Source of the DNA: Isoetes taiwanensis
Taxonomy: Eukaryota > Streptophyta > Lycopodiopsida > Isoetales > Isoetaceae
Direction: 5' to 3'
Assembly: GCA_021234155.1 (NCBI GenBank)
Contig: JAJEKV010000111.1
Span: forward strand, 1,492,968-1,556,967
DNA length: 64,000 nt
The translations under genes and the position numbers were made by a program. Positions 54,149 to 64,000 of this stretch are shown here, piece by piece (position 1 is the first letter of the stretch; each line of letters begins with the position of its first letter). The notes beneath the pieces are model-generated. The model had not been told where the DNA came from. It made no database searches and saw nothing but the letters and a program-made list of their open reading frames with translations.

Positions 54149-57100
54149 CTCCCCCACCAAATGACACTCACCAAGAAAAAAGGAGGAAGTGCTTCCGAGG
54201 GCGGGAAGCCAGCAGTCTGAAAGTGATCCTCACGGGAATGAGGTCGGGCGCCATTATGGTAATGAGCAATGAGGTCCTGGCGTGTTTGAAGGGCGTCAGG
54301 AGTGTTGAGCCCAAGGGCGTGATCGGCAGCAATGAGGAAGTGAGAGCGCACCATGTCTTCCGGTGGCAAAGATGGGCATCCGGCGAACAAACCGCACTCC
54401 ATGAGAAGGCAAACTGAGACCGAAGGCACCGACCGGCATTCGATTGCAAAGAAAGATTGACGCCGCCGATTTAAAGAGCCGAAAGGTGATGCATTTGAGA
54501 GCAAAGACGTAAAACCAAATTTTACGGACCGGCGGGCCTCGGGTGAGGTGGCGGCATTCTGCAAGAAGGTATCAAGACCATGCAAAGCGTCAGCAGGCCG
54601 TTGCCAACCACGCTCATTACCGATATAAATCCAATTCTCAGTAGTGTCCAAGGTGGCATTATCCTCCCAATTGGAGCGTCTGACAAATCGGGGATCCCAC
54701 CGGAGATCCGTCGAGATCTGAGGCGGAGTCGATCCAGCGTGGCCATCCAGGACCTTCGTCCAAAAGGGAAGACGCCAGTCAGAAGAGAGGAACCGTGGGC
54801 GTGGAGGGACTCCTAAGGAAGCATATGGAGAGGGAAGCAAGCCAGTGTGCGTGGGTTGCAGAGCCATGTCCCTGAATGCTCGAACGAGATCTTGATCAAG
54901 AGCACGACACCAATGGTCCCATTCTGAAGTAGAGAGTAATTGATAGACAGGAGGATTTACCCAACCTGTTGGGATGGTCTTGCTTTCCAGAAGGCCACGG
55001 AGTTGATTGTAACCGCCCAAGTGCTGCATATAAATTTGGGCAAACTCAAGATCATCAGGATGCGCCAAGTTTTTGTTTACCTGTTCCAATGTTTCAGCCT
55101 GCCACAGAGGTAAGTGCTGAGCAAGTTCAGGCATGTACACCTGTTCAAAAGTCTGAGACTGAGCAGGATCCTTGAAATATGGGTTGGTTGCCGATAACAA
55201 CCAAGCAGCATTGGAGTTGCCTCTAAAAACACAATGGGCCTCATCGCGGAATTTATCATGGAGATCCGCCAGGTAGAAGTCATGGAAAACATAAGCCATC
55301 GGCTGAACAACACGGAAGATGACTAAGTCAGGATCTTCAGAAGTAAGCTGATCAAAGATTAAGAGTGCACAAAATAAACCCTTGTCTTCGACAGAAAGAT
55401 CCGGCCAGATCCGAAGAAAATCCGCACTTTTGAGTGGCTGTTGATGAACAGTGCCATTGGCCGCGTACCACTTCAAAAGGAAAAGGTGCCGTCGGGCCAC
55501 CACATAGTCAAGATAGCTGGAAGGAGTCGAAAAGTCCACAGGGATGTTGGTAGCAATGTCAATATATCCCTCCTGTTTGTTTTGGGCTTCTTCAGCAGAT
55601 TGAACTGCTTGCTGGAGCTGATGTTCAAGGTCACGGATCCGATTCTCCTTTTCTAACAAAAGACGGGACTGATCACGGACCCGTTTACCAGGAAGCGTGG
55701 CATGTGAAGAGGATTGCCCGGGAGTATTGAGGCGAAGCGTGGCAATCTCTGCGTCATCGATGACCTTTTGTTTCTGAGCCTCCAAAAGCTGAGTCTGGAG
55801 GGACGTTAACTGATTGGTCAGCGTGGAAAGCTGAGCTTCAAGGGAGGTGAGTCGAGCGTCACGCTCAGTGAGGTTTTGAACTTGAGTGCTGTAATTGTCA
55901 CAAAGCTCTGAGTACAAGGTGTCTAGCTTAGCAATGTCTTTCTCCTTGTCACCCAGGAGGGTATCTATGGACTTGTTCTATTCCAATAAGTCCTGAATTG
56001 TGGTTTGGAGCTGAGCCTGCTGATCTGCAAGTAGGCTGGTCTGATCCTGAGCACTTTTGAGATCTACACGGGCCTGTAATAGAGCCGCGTGCTTTTCTTG
56101 AAGTTGGGCCTCCAAAGTTTGAACATGGGCAGTGGCAGCTTGAAGGTCTCTTTGAACAGCATCGGAAGCCTCCAGGGACGCCTGAACACCATTCATGAGA
56201 GCCTCCTGTGATGCTTGTAGCTGCATGGCAGCGGCTTGAACATCTTGCTGGAATTTGTACAGGAGCTGTCGAGGATGTGGAGGTGCAGGGCCCTGTTGCT
56301 GCCTTGTCTGAGATTGTTGAGAGGCATGACGGGAATTGGAAGGCGTGGCTTCAGAGGAGGAAGAGGATACAGTGACATGCGTGGTCTGGTGTTGAACAGG
56401 ACGAGGGGAAGTCTGGCGTGAAGGTACAGCCTGTTGGGTTTGACGCAGTGAATGCAGAGACTGATGAGTGGAGGTATGAGAAATGGAAGGGCTCTCAAGA
56501 ACAGGAAGATAACGACGGATGAGGGCCTGAAGATGGCCACCCACTGAAACTTCAGAAACAGAGGAGGGGGTAGCCCGAATGCGGTCTACTTCTTGAAGAA
56601 GGCGGTAGAACAACAGCTGTGGCCAATCAACATGGAGATTGGAGTTGATGGCAGTGATAACCATGTTATAAAAGGGCTTATTGATATGGGTGTTCTTGAT
56701 GGAATACCCAAGGAATTTACGCCACAGAAACTTCACAAAAGTGTCATGTGGTTTGGCAATATTTGTGAGGCGATGCTGGTTGGCTTGATAAACAGGAGCA
56801 CCGAACTGAGTGACGTCCATGTCCTGTAAAGCAGCCCAAGATACAGAAGGTTTTTGCAAAGGAATACGGAATACCTCAGAAATCAAAGGCTGAGTGAGTA
56901 AAATTGTGGTGCCATCGACCACCGTAGCGAATCCTTCCGGGCTGTTGACGATGTGAGCGACGAACTGCTGCAATTGCGCCGGATTTGGGGCCGGGAGCTC
57001 CATTTGTGAAAATTCGTAAAGCTTGTGGCGTTCCGCTACTTCCCGACTCGGACCAACAAGGGCCTCACGAAAGGTGGGCGTCGAGAAAGACACAGACCCG

Positions 57101-57276
57101 AAAAGAGTCGCATCCCTTGGAGCAGAAGCTTGAAGTGTAGGAAATTTTGGTGCAGCCATGGCAAAGAACGTCGGAGCAGAAAGAACTATGTGGAGAAGGC
57201 GGAGAGCAGAGAACAGAAGACAAAGGCGCAGATAGACGAAAAGGTTTAGGGCGCGCAAGTGGAGGCGAAGGGGCAT
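53872..57276 (-). pseudogene. Large post-integrase ORF (about 1,100 codons) interrupted by one in-frame TAG
   Basis: Frames 57,276-55,978 and 55,917-53,872 are in the same phase. The only break is TAG at 55,980-55,978, directly followed by NKSIDTLLGDKEKDIAKLD. Domains: N-terminal globular part (LISEVFRIP ... KFLWRKFLGYSIKNT), a Ser/Gln-rich hinge, a coiled coil on both sides of the stop (QEKHAALLQARVDLKSAQD; RDARLTSLEAQLSTLTNQL), then an acidic globular part (FLRIWPDLSVEDKGLFCALL). The natural start is probably MAAPKFPTLQ (57,159); the upstream in-frame Met adds a hydrophobic stretch. The frame runs into the LTR, so the last 90 codons may be read-through. Function unknown; third-ORF or env-position protein. 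Confidence 0.75.
54149..54158 (-). promoter_or_regulatory. Polypurine tract
   Basis: GGTGGGGGAG on the minus strand, immediately upstream of the LTR start TGTTAG. Nearly the same purine core as the tract of the other gypsy element (GGTGGGGAGAA). Confidence 0.8.
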
Positions 57277-57284
57277 GATGAGGG

Positions 57285-58092
57285 CTAACCTTCAACCGTT
57301 GATGATGCCAGGTGGCGACAGATTAGAAGTAGGCGATTGAGAGGCAAAATTTTGGCTAAGTCCCCAAACAGTAAAGGGAGAAGCAATGAACGGTGGCGAT
57401 GAGACGTAAGGGAATGATCTGATGTGACAGGTGGCAAAAGGACGCACATTAATGTTCGACGGGCGTGAAAAGAAGGAATGTCATTTAATGCTGGCAACTC
57501 GAAGTGGGATATCATTAAAACGAAGGTGTCAGAAGGTACCATGGCTAGATATGCGGCGGGAGAAAAGATTCCCCATTTAGTAACAGCCTTGCATTGCAAC
57601 CACGTTGGCGAATTTTTTTGATTGGTCCACGTCGACAGGGAGTTCCTCGGTTGGCTATATAAGAGAAGCAGAGGTTGAAGCTGAGACACCCGATGGCGCT
57701 CAGTATGTCTGCTGCTGGATTGCACGACAAGTGCACTATGCCCTCGAACTGTCTGGAGTGGATTACTTGTAAAATGGACTGCCTGGACCTCTGGCGGTGC
57801 CACAATCGTGGCATTGCTATGGACGGGTGGTGTGCCGGCATGGCTGAGCATGCCGATCCCCACACCAACGGGATGGAGGTGATTCTGCACCTGCGCTGAG
57901 ACCCTGAGCACAACTGGTACCACATCCTGCGTATCACCTCTGCTCCGAACCCGGAGTAGAGGGTGTTCTCCTTAGGACTTAGTAGATAGGGCTCTGAGCC
58001 CGTTTTTGTAAATAGGGCACTGCCCATAGCGGAAATAGCTGGGCTCTGCCCACATTTTGTAAAAATTCCACCTATATAAAATATGCCGCCAG
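57285..58092 (-). other. Spacer between pol and the post-integrase ORF
   Basis: A 212-codon minus frame (57,923-57,285) without known motif spans it. On the plus strand a TATA-like 'ggctatataaga' (57,653) and 'ctatataaaata' (58,072) occur. It could hold a splice acceptor or internal promoter for the downstream ORF, but nothing decides this. Confidence 0.35.
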
Positions 58093-59001
58093 TTAGTCAC
58101 TATCTGTTGTGTTTGTGTCTGGAACAGCATCTGTGGTATGATTGTCACTTTCTGTTGTATGAAATTGTTTGAGGCGAAAGCCATTAACCAGTGTAGGTAA
58201 TGGAGTTCCATCTAATTCAGCCAGCTTGAAAACGCTGGGTTGCACCACTTGAACAATTTGATAAGGGCGAAGCCAGCGAAATTTTAACTTGCCCGGAAAA
58301 TTTTTGTAACGAGAATCATAAAGAAGAACCAAATCGCCTTCTTTGAATGTTTTTGTCTTAAGTCTTTTGTCATGCAATGATTTCTGCAACCGTTGTCCAT
58401 GAAGAACACGAACATAAGCATCACGCCTAAGTTCATCCAACTGTTCCAATTGATAAACCCTTTCTTTGAGTGCAGCAGGCGGATTATGGGCTGTAGCCAC
58501 TTGAAAACGGAGAGTTGGGAGAATGTACTCAAAAGGCATGAGAGCTTCTTGACCATAAACCAATTTTAAAGGAGTGTGACCAGTAGCTATTTTGAAACAA
58601 GTATTGTAAGCCCAAAGAACAGTAGGAAGTTTGTTTTGCCAGTCAGTGCGAGAAGCGTCACAAATTTTCTTGAGAATTGTGACCAGAGTTTTGTTGGTGC
58701 TTTCAGCCAAACCGTTCCCTTGAGGATAGTAAGGTGTGCTCTTGTGATGATGTATCAGTAGATAATCCGTCAGCTTCTTTATGGTATGATTGATAAAATG
58801 GACACCGCGATCACTGACCAGCTCCGTGGGGCAGCCAAAACGCGTGATGATTTGCTGATAGATGACCTTGGCAGTGCTTGCCGCAGTATTGTCTGGAAGT
58901 GCGCAAGCTTCCGCCCATTTAGTAGCGTAGTCAGTGAGAACCAGAATGTAGCGGGCACGGGTGTGCCGCGCAGGCGGATCAATGGGTCCCACAAAATCCA
59001 T
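58093..59001 (-). CDS. Gypsy integrase core and C-terminal domain
   Basis: MDFVGPIDPPARH, LVLTDYATKWAEA (Asp at residue 24), ELVSDRGVHFINH (Asp 64) and YYPQGNGLAESTNKTL (Glu 100): an exact D,D-35-E triad. Then FKEGDLVLLYDSRYKNFPGK and FRWLRPYQIVQVVQPSVFKL (GPY/F-like). 302 open codons, no chromodomain. The Met is not the true start; it follows an in-frame TGA that separates it from the RT frame. Confidence 0.93.
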   Translation of the reverse strand: MDFVGPIDPPARHTRARYILVLTDYATKWAEACALPDNTAASTAKVIYQQIITRFGCPTELVSDRGVHFINHTIKKLTDYLLIHHHKSTPYYPQGNGLAESTNKTLVTILKKICDASRTDWQNKLPTVLWAYNTCFKIATGHTPLKLVYGQEALMPFEYILPTLRFQVATAHNPPAALKERVYQLEQLDELRRDAYVRVLHGQRLQKSLHDKRLKTKTFKEGDLVLLYDSRYKNFPGKLKFRWLRPYQIVQVVQPSVFKLAELDGTPLPTLVNGFRLKQFHTTESDNHTTDAVPDTNTTDSD

Positions 59002-59004
59002 CCC

Positions 59005-60753
59005 TCATTTGCTGAAAGGAAGGGGCGTGGCGACCGGCATTAATGGAAGAGCGTCACGGGCCGTGGGCTTTCCCACACGCTGACAAGCATCACACGTGCG
59101 GGCGTGGGCGTGAGCGTCTTTGAAAAGCGTGGGCCAAAAATAACCTGCAAGAAGAATTTTGCGTGCCGTGGTGGCACCATGAAAATGACCACCACCGAGC
59201 CCTTCATGGGCTTCTCGGACAATATCTGGGACCTCATGAGGGAGAACACAGCGTCGAAGGACGGTATCCTTGCCCCTTTTGTAAAGATGGCCTGCAACCA
59301 TGGTGTAGTCACGGACCTCGCGGAGAAATTGGTGTCGACGGGATTGACGCTTGGCTGGAGAGAGCGTGGTGTCCTCTGGTGGAAGAGCGCCTGTGAGGAG
59401 ATACTGCTGAAAGTTGTGGAACCAATGTGGCGTGGCCGTGACCAGAAAGAGTTGAGCGTCAGGAAAGGCGTCTGAGACTCCCGTGGAGGGATCATCTGTG
59501 TGGATGCGTGAAAGATAATCCGGGACAACATGAGATTTGCCTGCCTTGTGAACAATTTCAAAAGGTGCAAATTCTTGCAGAAGGAGAACCCAACGAGCAA
59601 TGCGGCTCGTGGGCGTGGATTTGTTGATCAAATAAAGGAGTGCTTGGTGGTCAACAAAGAATTTGATCTGACTGCCTAAAAGATAGTGACGGAAGCGTTG
59701 GACACAGAAAATTAAACCCAAGGCTTCACGCTCTGTGGCAGAGTAGTTGCGCTCAGCAGAATTGAGTTTTCTGCTGGCATATCTGTTCGGTTTGTCAGTG
59801 TGCGCATCATATTCTTGAGAAAGAACAGCTCCAATAGCGAACGCCGAGACATCTACATGGACGTGAAAGGGTTTGTCCCATTGAGGAGGAACAAGAACCG
59901 GGGCCTGAGTAAGCAAAAGCTTCAACTGTTGGAAGGCAGCATCCGCCTGGGAATTCCAAGCCCAGGTGGATTCATCACCCGTGAGTTTATGAATGGGATC
60001 TGCAATGGCTGCAAGTCCAGGAATGAAGGTGGAGTAATAATTGACCTTACCCAGGAAAGAGCGTGTCTCCTTGATATTGGCCGGTGCTTGAGCCTTGAGC
60101 ACACAACTGATTTTGACAGGATCCGTAGTGATACCTGCTTTGCTGACAACATGTCCTAAGAGAACACCTGAAGTGACGCAAAAGGTGCATTTCTCAGGAT
60201 TGAGACTAATGCCGGACTCATCACATTTCTGAAAGACGAGTTCCAATTTATCCAAATGGTCAGCCATGGAACTGTAGGCAGAGAAGTCATCTTGAAAAAT
60301 TTGCAAGAAGGGATTTTCCTTCATAAAATTATGAAAAACGGAGAGCATGATGCGTTGAAACGTTGATGGAGAGTTTGATAATCCAAAAGGAACCACCTTG
60401 TAGGCAAAAGTGCCCCACGGGGTGGTGAAAGTAGTCTTGAGTTGATCAGATTCTTTGATTGAGATCTGATTGTAGCCAGAAAAACCATCCATGAAGGAGT
60501 ACATCTCATGTCCAGCAACCTCTTCCAGAACCTGGTCTGTGAAGGGAAGTGGAAAATGATCACGCTCCATGGTCTGATTGAGTTTCCGGTAGTCCACGCA
60601 AACACGGATCTTTCCATTGTATTTGAGTGCAATGACAATGGGGCTCACCCATTCAGAATATTTGACCTCATAGATCAAACCTGCAGCAAGGAGTTTGTCA
60701 ATTTCTGCCTTGACGCGATCACGGTAATTGGGGTTGAGCCGGTACTGTCGTTG
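59005..60753 (-). CDS. Gypsy RT, RNase H and integrase zinc finger
   Basis: QRQYRLNPNY, SEWVSPIVIALKYNGKIRVC, VDYRKLNQTMERDHFPLP, YSFMDGFSGYNQI, VPFGLSNSPSTFQRIM and FQDDFSAYSS (DD at 60,291-60,286) define RT. RNase H shows HVDVSAFAIGAVLSQE, YSATEREALGLIF and FFVDHQALLYL with its acidic residues. The integrase H-H-C-C finger (EAHEGLGGGHFH ... CDACQRVG) closes the frame. It ends PFSK then TGA (59,007-59,005), where other gypsy proteins have K-W-G-M-D-F: a Trp codon turned stop. A TAG also precedes it at 60,756-60,754. Confidence 0.93.
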   Translation of the reverse strand, partial: QRQYRLNPNYRDRVKAEIDKLLAAGLIYEVKYSEWVSPIVIALKYNGKIRVCVDYRKLNQTMERDHFPLPFTDQVLEEVAGHEMYSFMDGFSGYNQISIKESDQLKTTFTTPWGTFAYKVVPFGLSNSPSTFQRIMLSVFHNFMKENPFLQIFQDDFSAYSSMADHLDKLELVFQKCDESGISLNPEKCTFCVTSGVLLGHVVSKAGITTDPVKISCVLKAQAPANIKETRSFLGKVNYYSTFIPGLAAIADPIHKLTGDESTWAWNSQADAAFQQLKLLLTQAPVLVPPQWDKPFHVHVDVSAFAIGAVLSQEYDAHTDKPNRYASRKLNSAERNYSATEREALGLIFCVQRFRHYLLGSQIKFFVDHQALLYLINKSTPTSRIARWVLLLQEFAPFEIVHKAGKSHVVPDYLSRIHTDDPSTGVSDAFPDAQLFLVTATPHWFHNFQQYLLTGALPPEDTTLSPAKRQSRRHQFLREVRDYTMVAGHLYKRGKDTVLRRCVLPHEVPDIVREAHEGLGGGHFHGATTARKILLAGYFWPTLFKDAHAHARTCDACQRVGKPTARDALPLMPVATPLPFSK

Positions 60754-61877
60754 CTATACTGGACGTGCATCGGGTCTGGTAGGAATGGTGAGTTCCCCCA
60801 AGGTTTTGTTGATCACCCGAAGGTCTCGGTAGCTCCAGGCGAAAATGTGTTTGAACTTTTTGAAGAGCGTGACAGCCCTGTTACGATAAGGTGTTGGAAG
60901 ATTGGCAGCAATGCGGACAGGCTGATTGTTGCCCACGTCCACAATCTCGACTTCAGGAGTCTGAATGTGTGGGATAACTTCCGTGTCTTGGACAATATGA
61001 GCAGGAGGTTGAAGCATGACAGGATGCGTGGCACTCTGCGTGGTGAAAAAGAGAGGTTGCTGAGTTTCATCAAGCAGAGGTTGCTTCATGACAGCGTTTA
61101 CATCAACTGGACCAGGAGAAAGTTCGGCTTCTGAAAAGTGATCAATACGTTGGATGCGATTGCAGCCAGGTAGGGGTCAAGCAAAGCAGCCACAGCCTGG
61201 TCCTGATCAAGAGTCATTTCTCCCCAAGGATCAGCATATTCGGGGTAGGATGACAGAGGCAGACTCGCAGGTGGAGCCTGAACATGATAGATATTCTGGG
61301 CGTCCTCAGAATCAGTGTCGGAGAGAGAGGGTTTAGCATTGTCGACCGAAATGATCTTACCAGTTTCCAAGTCCATAGTGGCATTGAGGTGACCATCTGT
61401 GATGACTAACTGATCCGTGGCCCAATAATGGATACTCTTGGCCTGGCGGAGAAAAGGTCTGCCGACCAACATTTCATAATCACCTGGATCTTCACCCGCC
61501 TTCCAAACACCAAATTCTAAGGGGAATCGGAGATCACCAATGTTGATGTGAAGAAGAGGTGTGACGCCTTGAGGTCTCGTGATATGGCCATTAGCCAATT
61601 TGATGTCATATGGGGTACGATAGAGTTGTTTGATGCCCATTTGTTTGCGGAGTTTATCCGTGATGAGATTGACAGTGCTACCTCCGTCAATTTGAACATG
61701 ATTGACTTGTTGATTGCCTACCGTGGCATGTACCGTGGGTGTAGAGGTAGCGACAGCCCCAACCAAAACGGTGGGGAGTGGTAACTGGTCCTTGAGAGCA
61801 GGACATAGTTTCAAAATTGTGGCCAGACTTAAGGGAATTTTGATTTTTGCCAGCTCCTCTTGGAGTTCCAGAGGCAC
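60754..61877 (-). pseudogene. Gypsy protease and RT leader, one frameshift
   Basis: 61,877-61,098: VNHVQIDGGSTVNLITDKL (protease site D-G-G-S), GIKQLYRTPYDIKLANGHIT, MLVGRPFLRQAKSIHYW. Near 61,130 the frame shifts; the following frame reads HFSEAELSPGPVDVNAV and then 61,089-60,754 FKHIFAWSYRDLRVINKTLG, the usual 'hxxxFAWxxxDLxGI' segment ahead of RT. It ends DARPV then TAG. Confidence 0.85.
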
Positions 61878-62115
61878 ATGGGAAAAAGGATCTGGAAAGG
61901 GGGGTTTTTACCATTCAAGATTTGTATACTTACCATTAGGGGTTTTTTGCCATTATCCACATATATACGGGGGTGCTTTGGAGTGCGGTAATGAAGTAGC
62001 AACTTCTTTTAGTAGGTCGACCTCTGCAGCAATATTCGGATATGTCTGAGAGCGTGGAGGTTGAGATGTGGAAGGTGCTTCTAGTCTTTGCTGATCTCGG
62101 GTGGTGGCATGAACA

Positions 62116-64000
62116 TTAGCTAACGTATGCCCTCGGCCAGCTTGCATGAGGTTCAATGCTTGTGCATTTTTTAGGCATGACATGAGGCATGAGTTTGTCC
62201 AAGTCGGTGCAAAGTGAACCTTTTTTCCTCCTCATGAGGGATTGTGTCCACCGTAAAAGGCGGGTTAGCGTGCCATTAGGAATAATGGTTAAGGGGCGTG
62301 GCACGCCCGGTCCGGGCGTGAAACCAAACCAACCCAATTTGACTACCGGACCGGAGGATTAAGAGCCCGAAAAATTTCTTCCCCGGTGCTTGTTGATCCA
62401 AATTGAGGTTGATTGGCCGGAGTCGGTTGATAGCGTGATTGCCGAGGCGCCACGAGGTGGCTTCCGAAGAACAGACGCCTTGGCCTTGTTTGCCATTGGC
62501 AATCCAAAGTTGGTAAGCCGTGAGAGGCACCGAGGTGGTCCGATTGGTGCGCCGTGAAGCCGCACCGAACTTGTGGAAGTTGAGGACATGCCGTGGTGGT
62601 ATGACCCCATTCGTGATGCTGATAACACCGAGCTTTAGAAGGATCAAAAGGGGGCGGTGTTGGGTCCCCGTTGTTGCTTCGATTCTTGATAGAGTTGATT
62701 GGGTTGAGCCCGCAGTGGGTTGGCGGCCGATATGGCGATTATTGTTGCCGAGGTGTTGTTTGCACTTGATAAACCGGTTTGTTGCGGAAGGGTGTAGGAT
62801 GAGTGCGCGTGCACTCTTCCGCGGCATGATTGCACATATTGCATCTTTTACAATGAGGCGGCCATTGGTGGAGTTGCACTCATTTGCCAAGTGGCCTTGA
62901 TACTTGCGAATATGGCACCAGATCCGACCGCTACTGGCGAAAGTGGCGTGTTGAGGTTGGACAGCGGCCTGTGGAACCATGACCGGTGGAATGAAAGGGA
63001 GCTCCCTCAAGAGCCACGCCACGAGAGGAAACATTGATCGAGTGATTGACAAGGTCGATAGCCCGCCCAAAGTCTTGGTATGCAGTATTCATCATGAGTC
63101 TGGATAGCCGGAGGAAGTCCTTGGAGAAACCGGACCAAGATCCGCTCTGGGTCCGTACTCCTTGAGTTTGCCGAAAGCGTGGATGTGAAGGCGATCCGCA
63201 AAATCCCCTCGGCGGACTCAGTGGGCTCCTCGTTGAAGGTCATTGAGTTGCTTGAGATGAAGTTGATCATCATCCGTGGGTGCCATAGTGAGAAAGAAAA
63301 GCGCCATTTCCGACCAATCTTGTTTCCAGTGGCTTTTGTTGGACATAAGCCATTGATGAGGAGAGCCACGCAGTGTGGTGGAAAAGATATGGAATTTCAG
63401 TTGAGGTTGTGCATGACCATTTAGGACAGCCAGAGCCTCAAATTCTTCCATGTGGACCTGAGCACTTTGGTCTAATGGTTTGCCTTTCGTGTTGCCAAAG
63501 GTTGGATAAGTCAGCTTGAGGGTCTGAAAGGTAGAGGTGAAAGTGCTTGGCTGGACAGGAACGGGATAAGGATTATATTGAGGTGGAGTTGGAGGGGGTA
63601 TGGTGCCTGAAAGACCCTGATGAAGGGGTTGCTGAGGTGGAGGTACTGGAGGTGCCTGATCATTGGTTTTGAGGTCTGTAAGGTTGTAAACAGGAAGAGC
63701 GGTGGGAAATGTTGGGAAGGGAAAGTCCTGGGGAGGAGCAAAAGAGACTTGTGGATATTCCTGTCCACCCGTAGGAGATGATGGTTGTGAAGGCAGAGGC
63801 GTATGGCCAAAAGAATGATGGATGTAGGCATGTTCAGGGGTATGAAAGTAAGGTTGAGAAGGTGGAGCTGGATAGGGCTCCTGATAGTGATGAGGTGACT
63901 GAGGCTGTGAGCAATGTTTGCACGCTTGAGGCTGGGACCGGACGGACAGACACGAGGGGGTGGGTGGCGCCCGAGCCCTAGAACGAATGTGGCCTCCCTC
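62116..64000 (-). pseudogene. Gypsy gag region, frame-broken, incomplete
   Basis: 63,451-63,218 reads PQLKFHIFSTTLRGSPHQWL and KSHWKQDWSEMALFFL, a retrotransposon gag core. 63,369-63,007 continues LVRFLQGLPPAIQTHDEY in another frame. A knuckle-like segment (CHIRKYQGHLANEC, about 62,930) has Arg for the second Cys. 63,831-63,511 is Pro/His-rich. Breaks cluster in GC-rich patches (62.2-63.2 kb), as in the other young gypsy. Confidence 0.7.

Larger units (their letters stand above)
53592..64000 (-). mobile_element. Ty3/gypsy retrotransposon with a large ORF downstream of integrase (5' end outside the window)
   Basis: Minus strand: gag (63.9-62.1 kb), protease (61.9-61.1), RT, RNase H, integrase (61.1-58.1), a spacer, a large extra ORF (57.3 to about 54.1 kb), polypurine tract and 3' LTR. 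The 5' LTR lies beyond 64,000. Pol is broken only by two stops and a frameshift. The extra ORF in this position is reminiscent of env-like or third-ORF gypsy lineages (Athila/Tat and others). Confidence 0.88.

Noticed and set aside
55441-55656. Small plus-strand ORF inside the post-integrase ORF
   Set aside because: Antisense of a coiled-coil region; no independent support.
60508-61134. 208-codon open frame on the plus strand
   Set aside because: Exact antisense of the gypsy RT/protease frames, which carry all family motifs; the plus reading has none.

Overview
The window is plant nuclear DNA. It carries split genes with GT-AG introns, plus Ty1/copia, Ty3/gypsy, L1-type and Penelope-like retroelements, and DUF7869 and DUF8039 elements. 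The mix, above all DUF7869 and a non-conifer-type Penelope-like element, fits a large-genome seed-free plant such as a fern or lycophyte. That placement is inference; no species can be named. Almost everything is transposon-derived, and only one clearly functional host gene is present.

Left part, 1-9,900: the 3' half of an isoamylase-type starch debranching enzyme gene (ISA1, ten exons, + strand, cut by the window edge). It is followed by a decayed relative of the third ORF of a gypsy element, two G-run minisatellites (about 3.5-4.3 kb and 7.4-8.0 kb), a two-exon coiled-coil gene fragment and a DUF7869 scrap. 9,860-15,240: a copia element on the minus strand. A tRNA-related SINE-like insert sits between its RT and RNase H, and a second truncated copia shares its right LTR (tandem arrangement). 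15,240-18,300: a broken Penelope-like retroelement. 19,960-20,511: an intron-containing DNA gyrase B pseudogene.

Middle, 21,596-34,829: a complete chromovirus-type gypsy element (minus strand) with LTRs of about 1.57 kb, an iMet-type primer binding site, a polypurine tract, pol with a chromodomain, and a long leader carrying an extra ORF that begins with the histone-H3-like string MARTKQT. Its LTRs are identical over long stretches but differ by clustered indels in GC-rich, CG/CHG-rich patches. This looks more like base-calling error at methylated sites than age. 35,760-38,311 is an older truncated gypsy of the same family (+ strand).

Right part: 38.5-43.8 kb is repeat-rich and poorly recognisable (repeat cluster at 40.2-40.5 kb, DUF8039-like piece at 42.9 kb). 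44.8-49.1 kb is a DUF7869 element split by a poly(A)-tailed insertion with a perfect 10-bp target duplication, and a 5'-truncated L1 lies just beyond it. Then come a Cys-rich ORF (51.4 kb), an LTR/PBS remnant (52.5-53.1 kb) and a large gypsy element (53.6 kb to the window end, minus strand). That element has an almost open pol and an unusual ORF of about 1,100 codons downstream of integrase, broken by a single stop codon.
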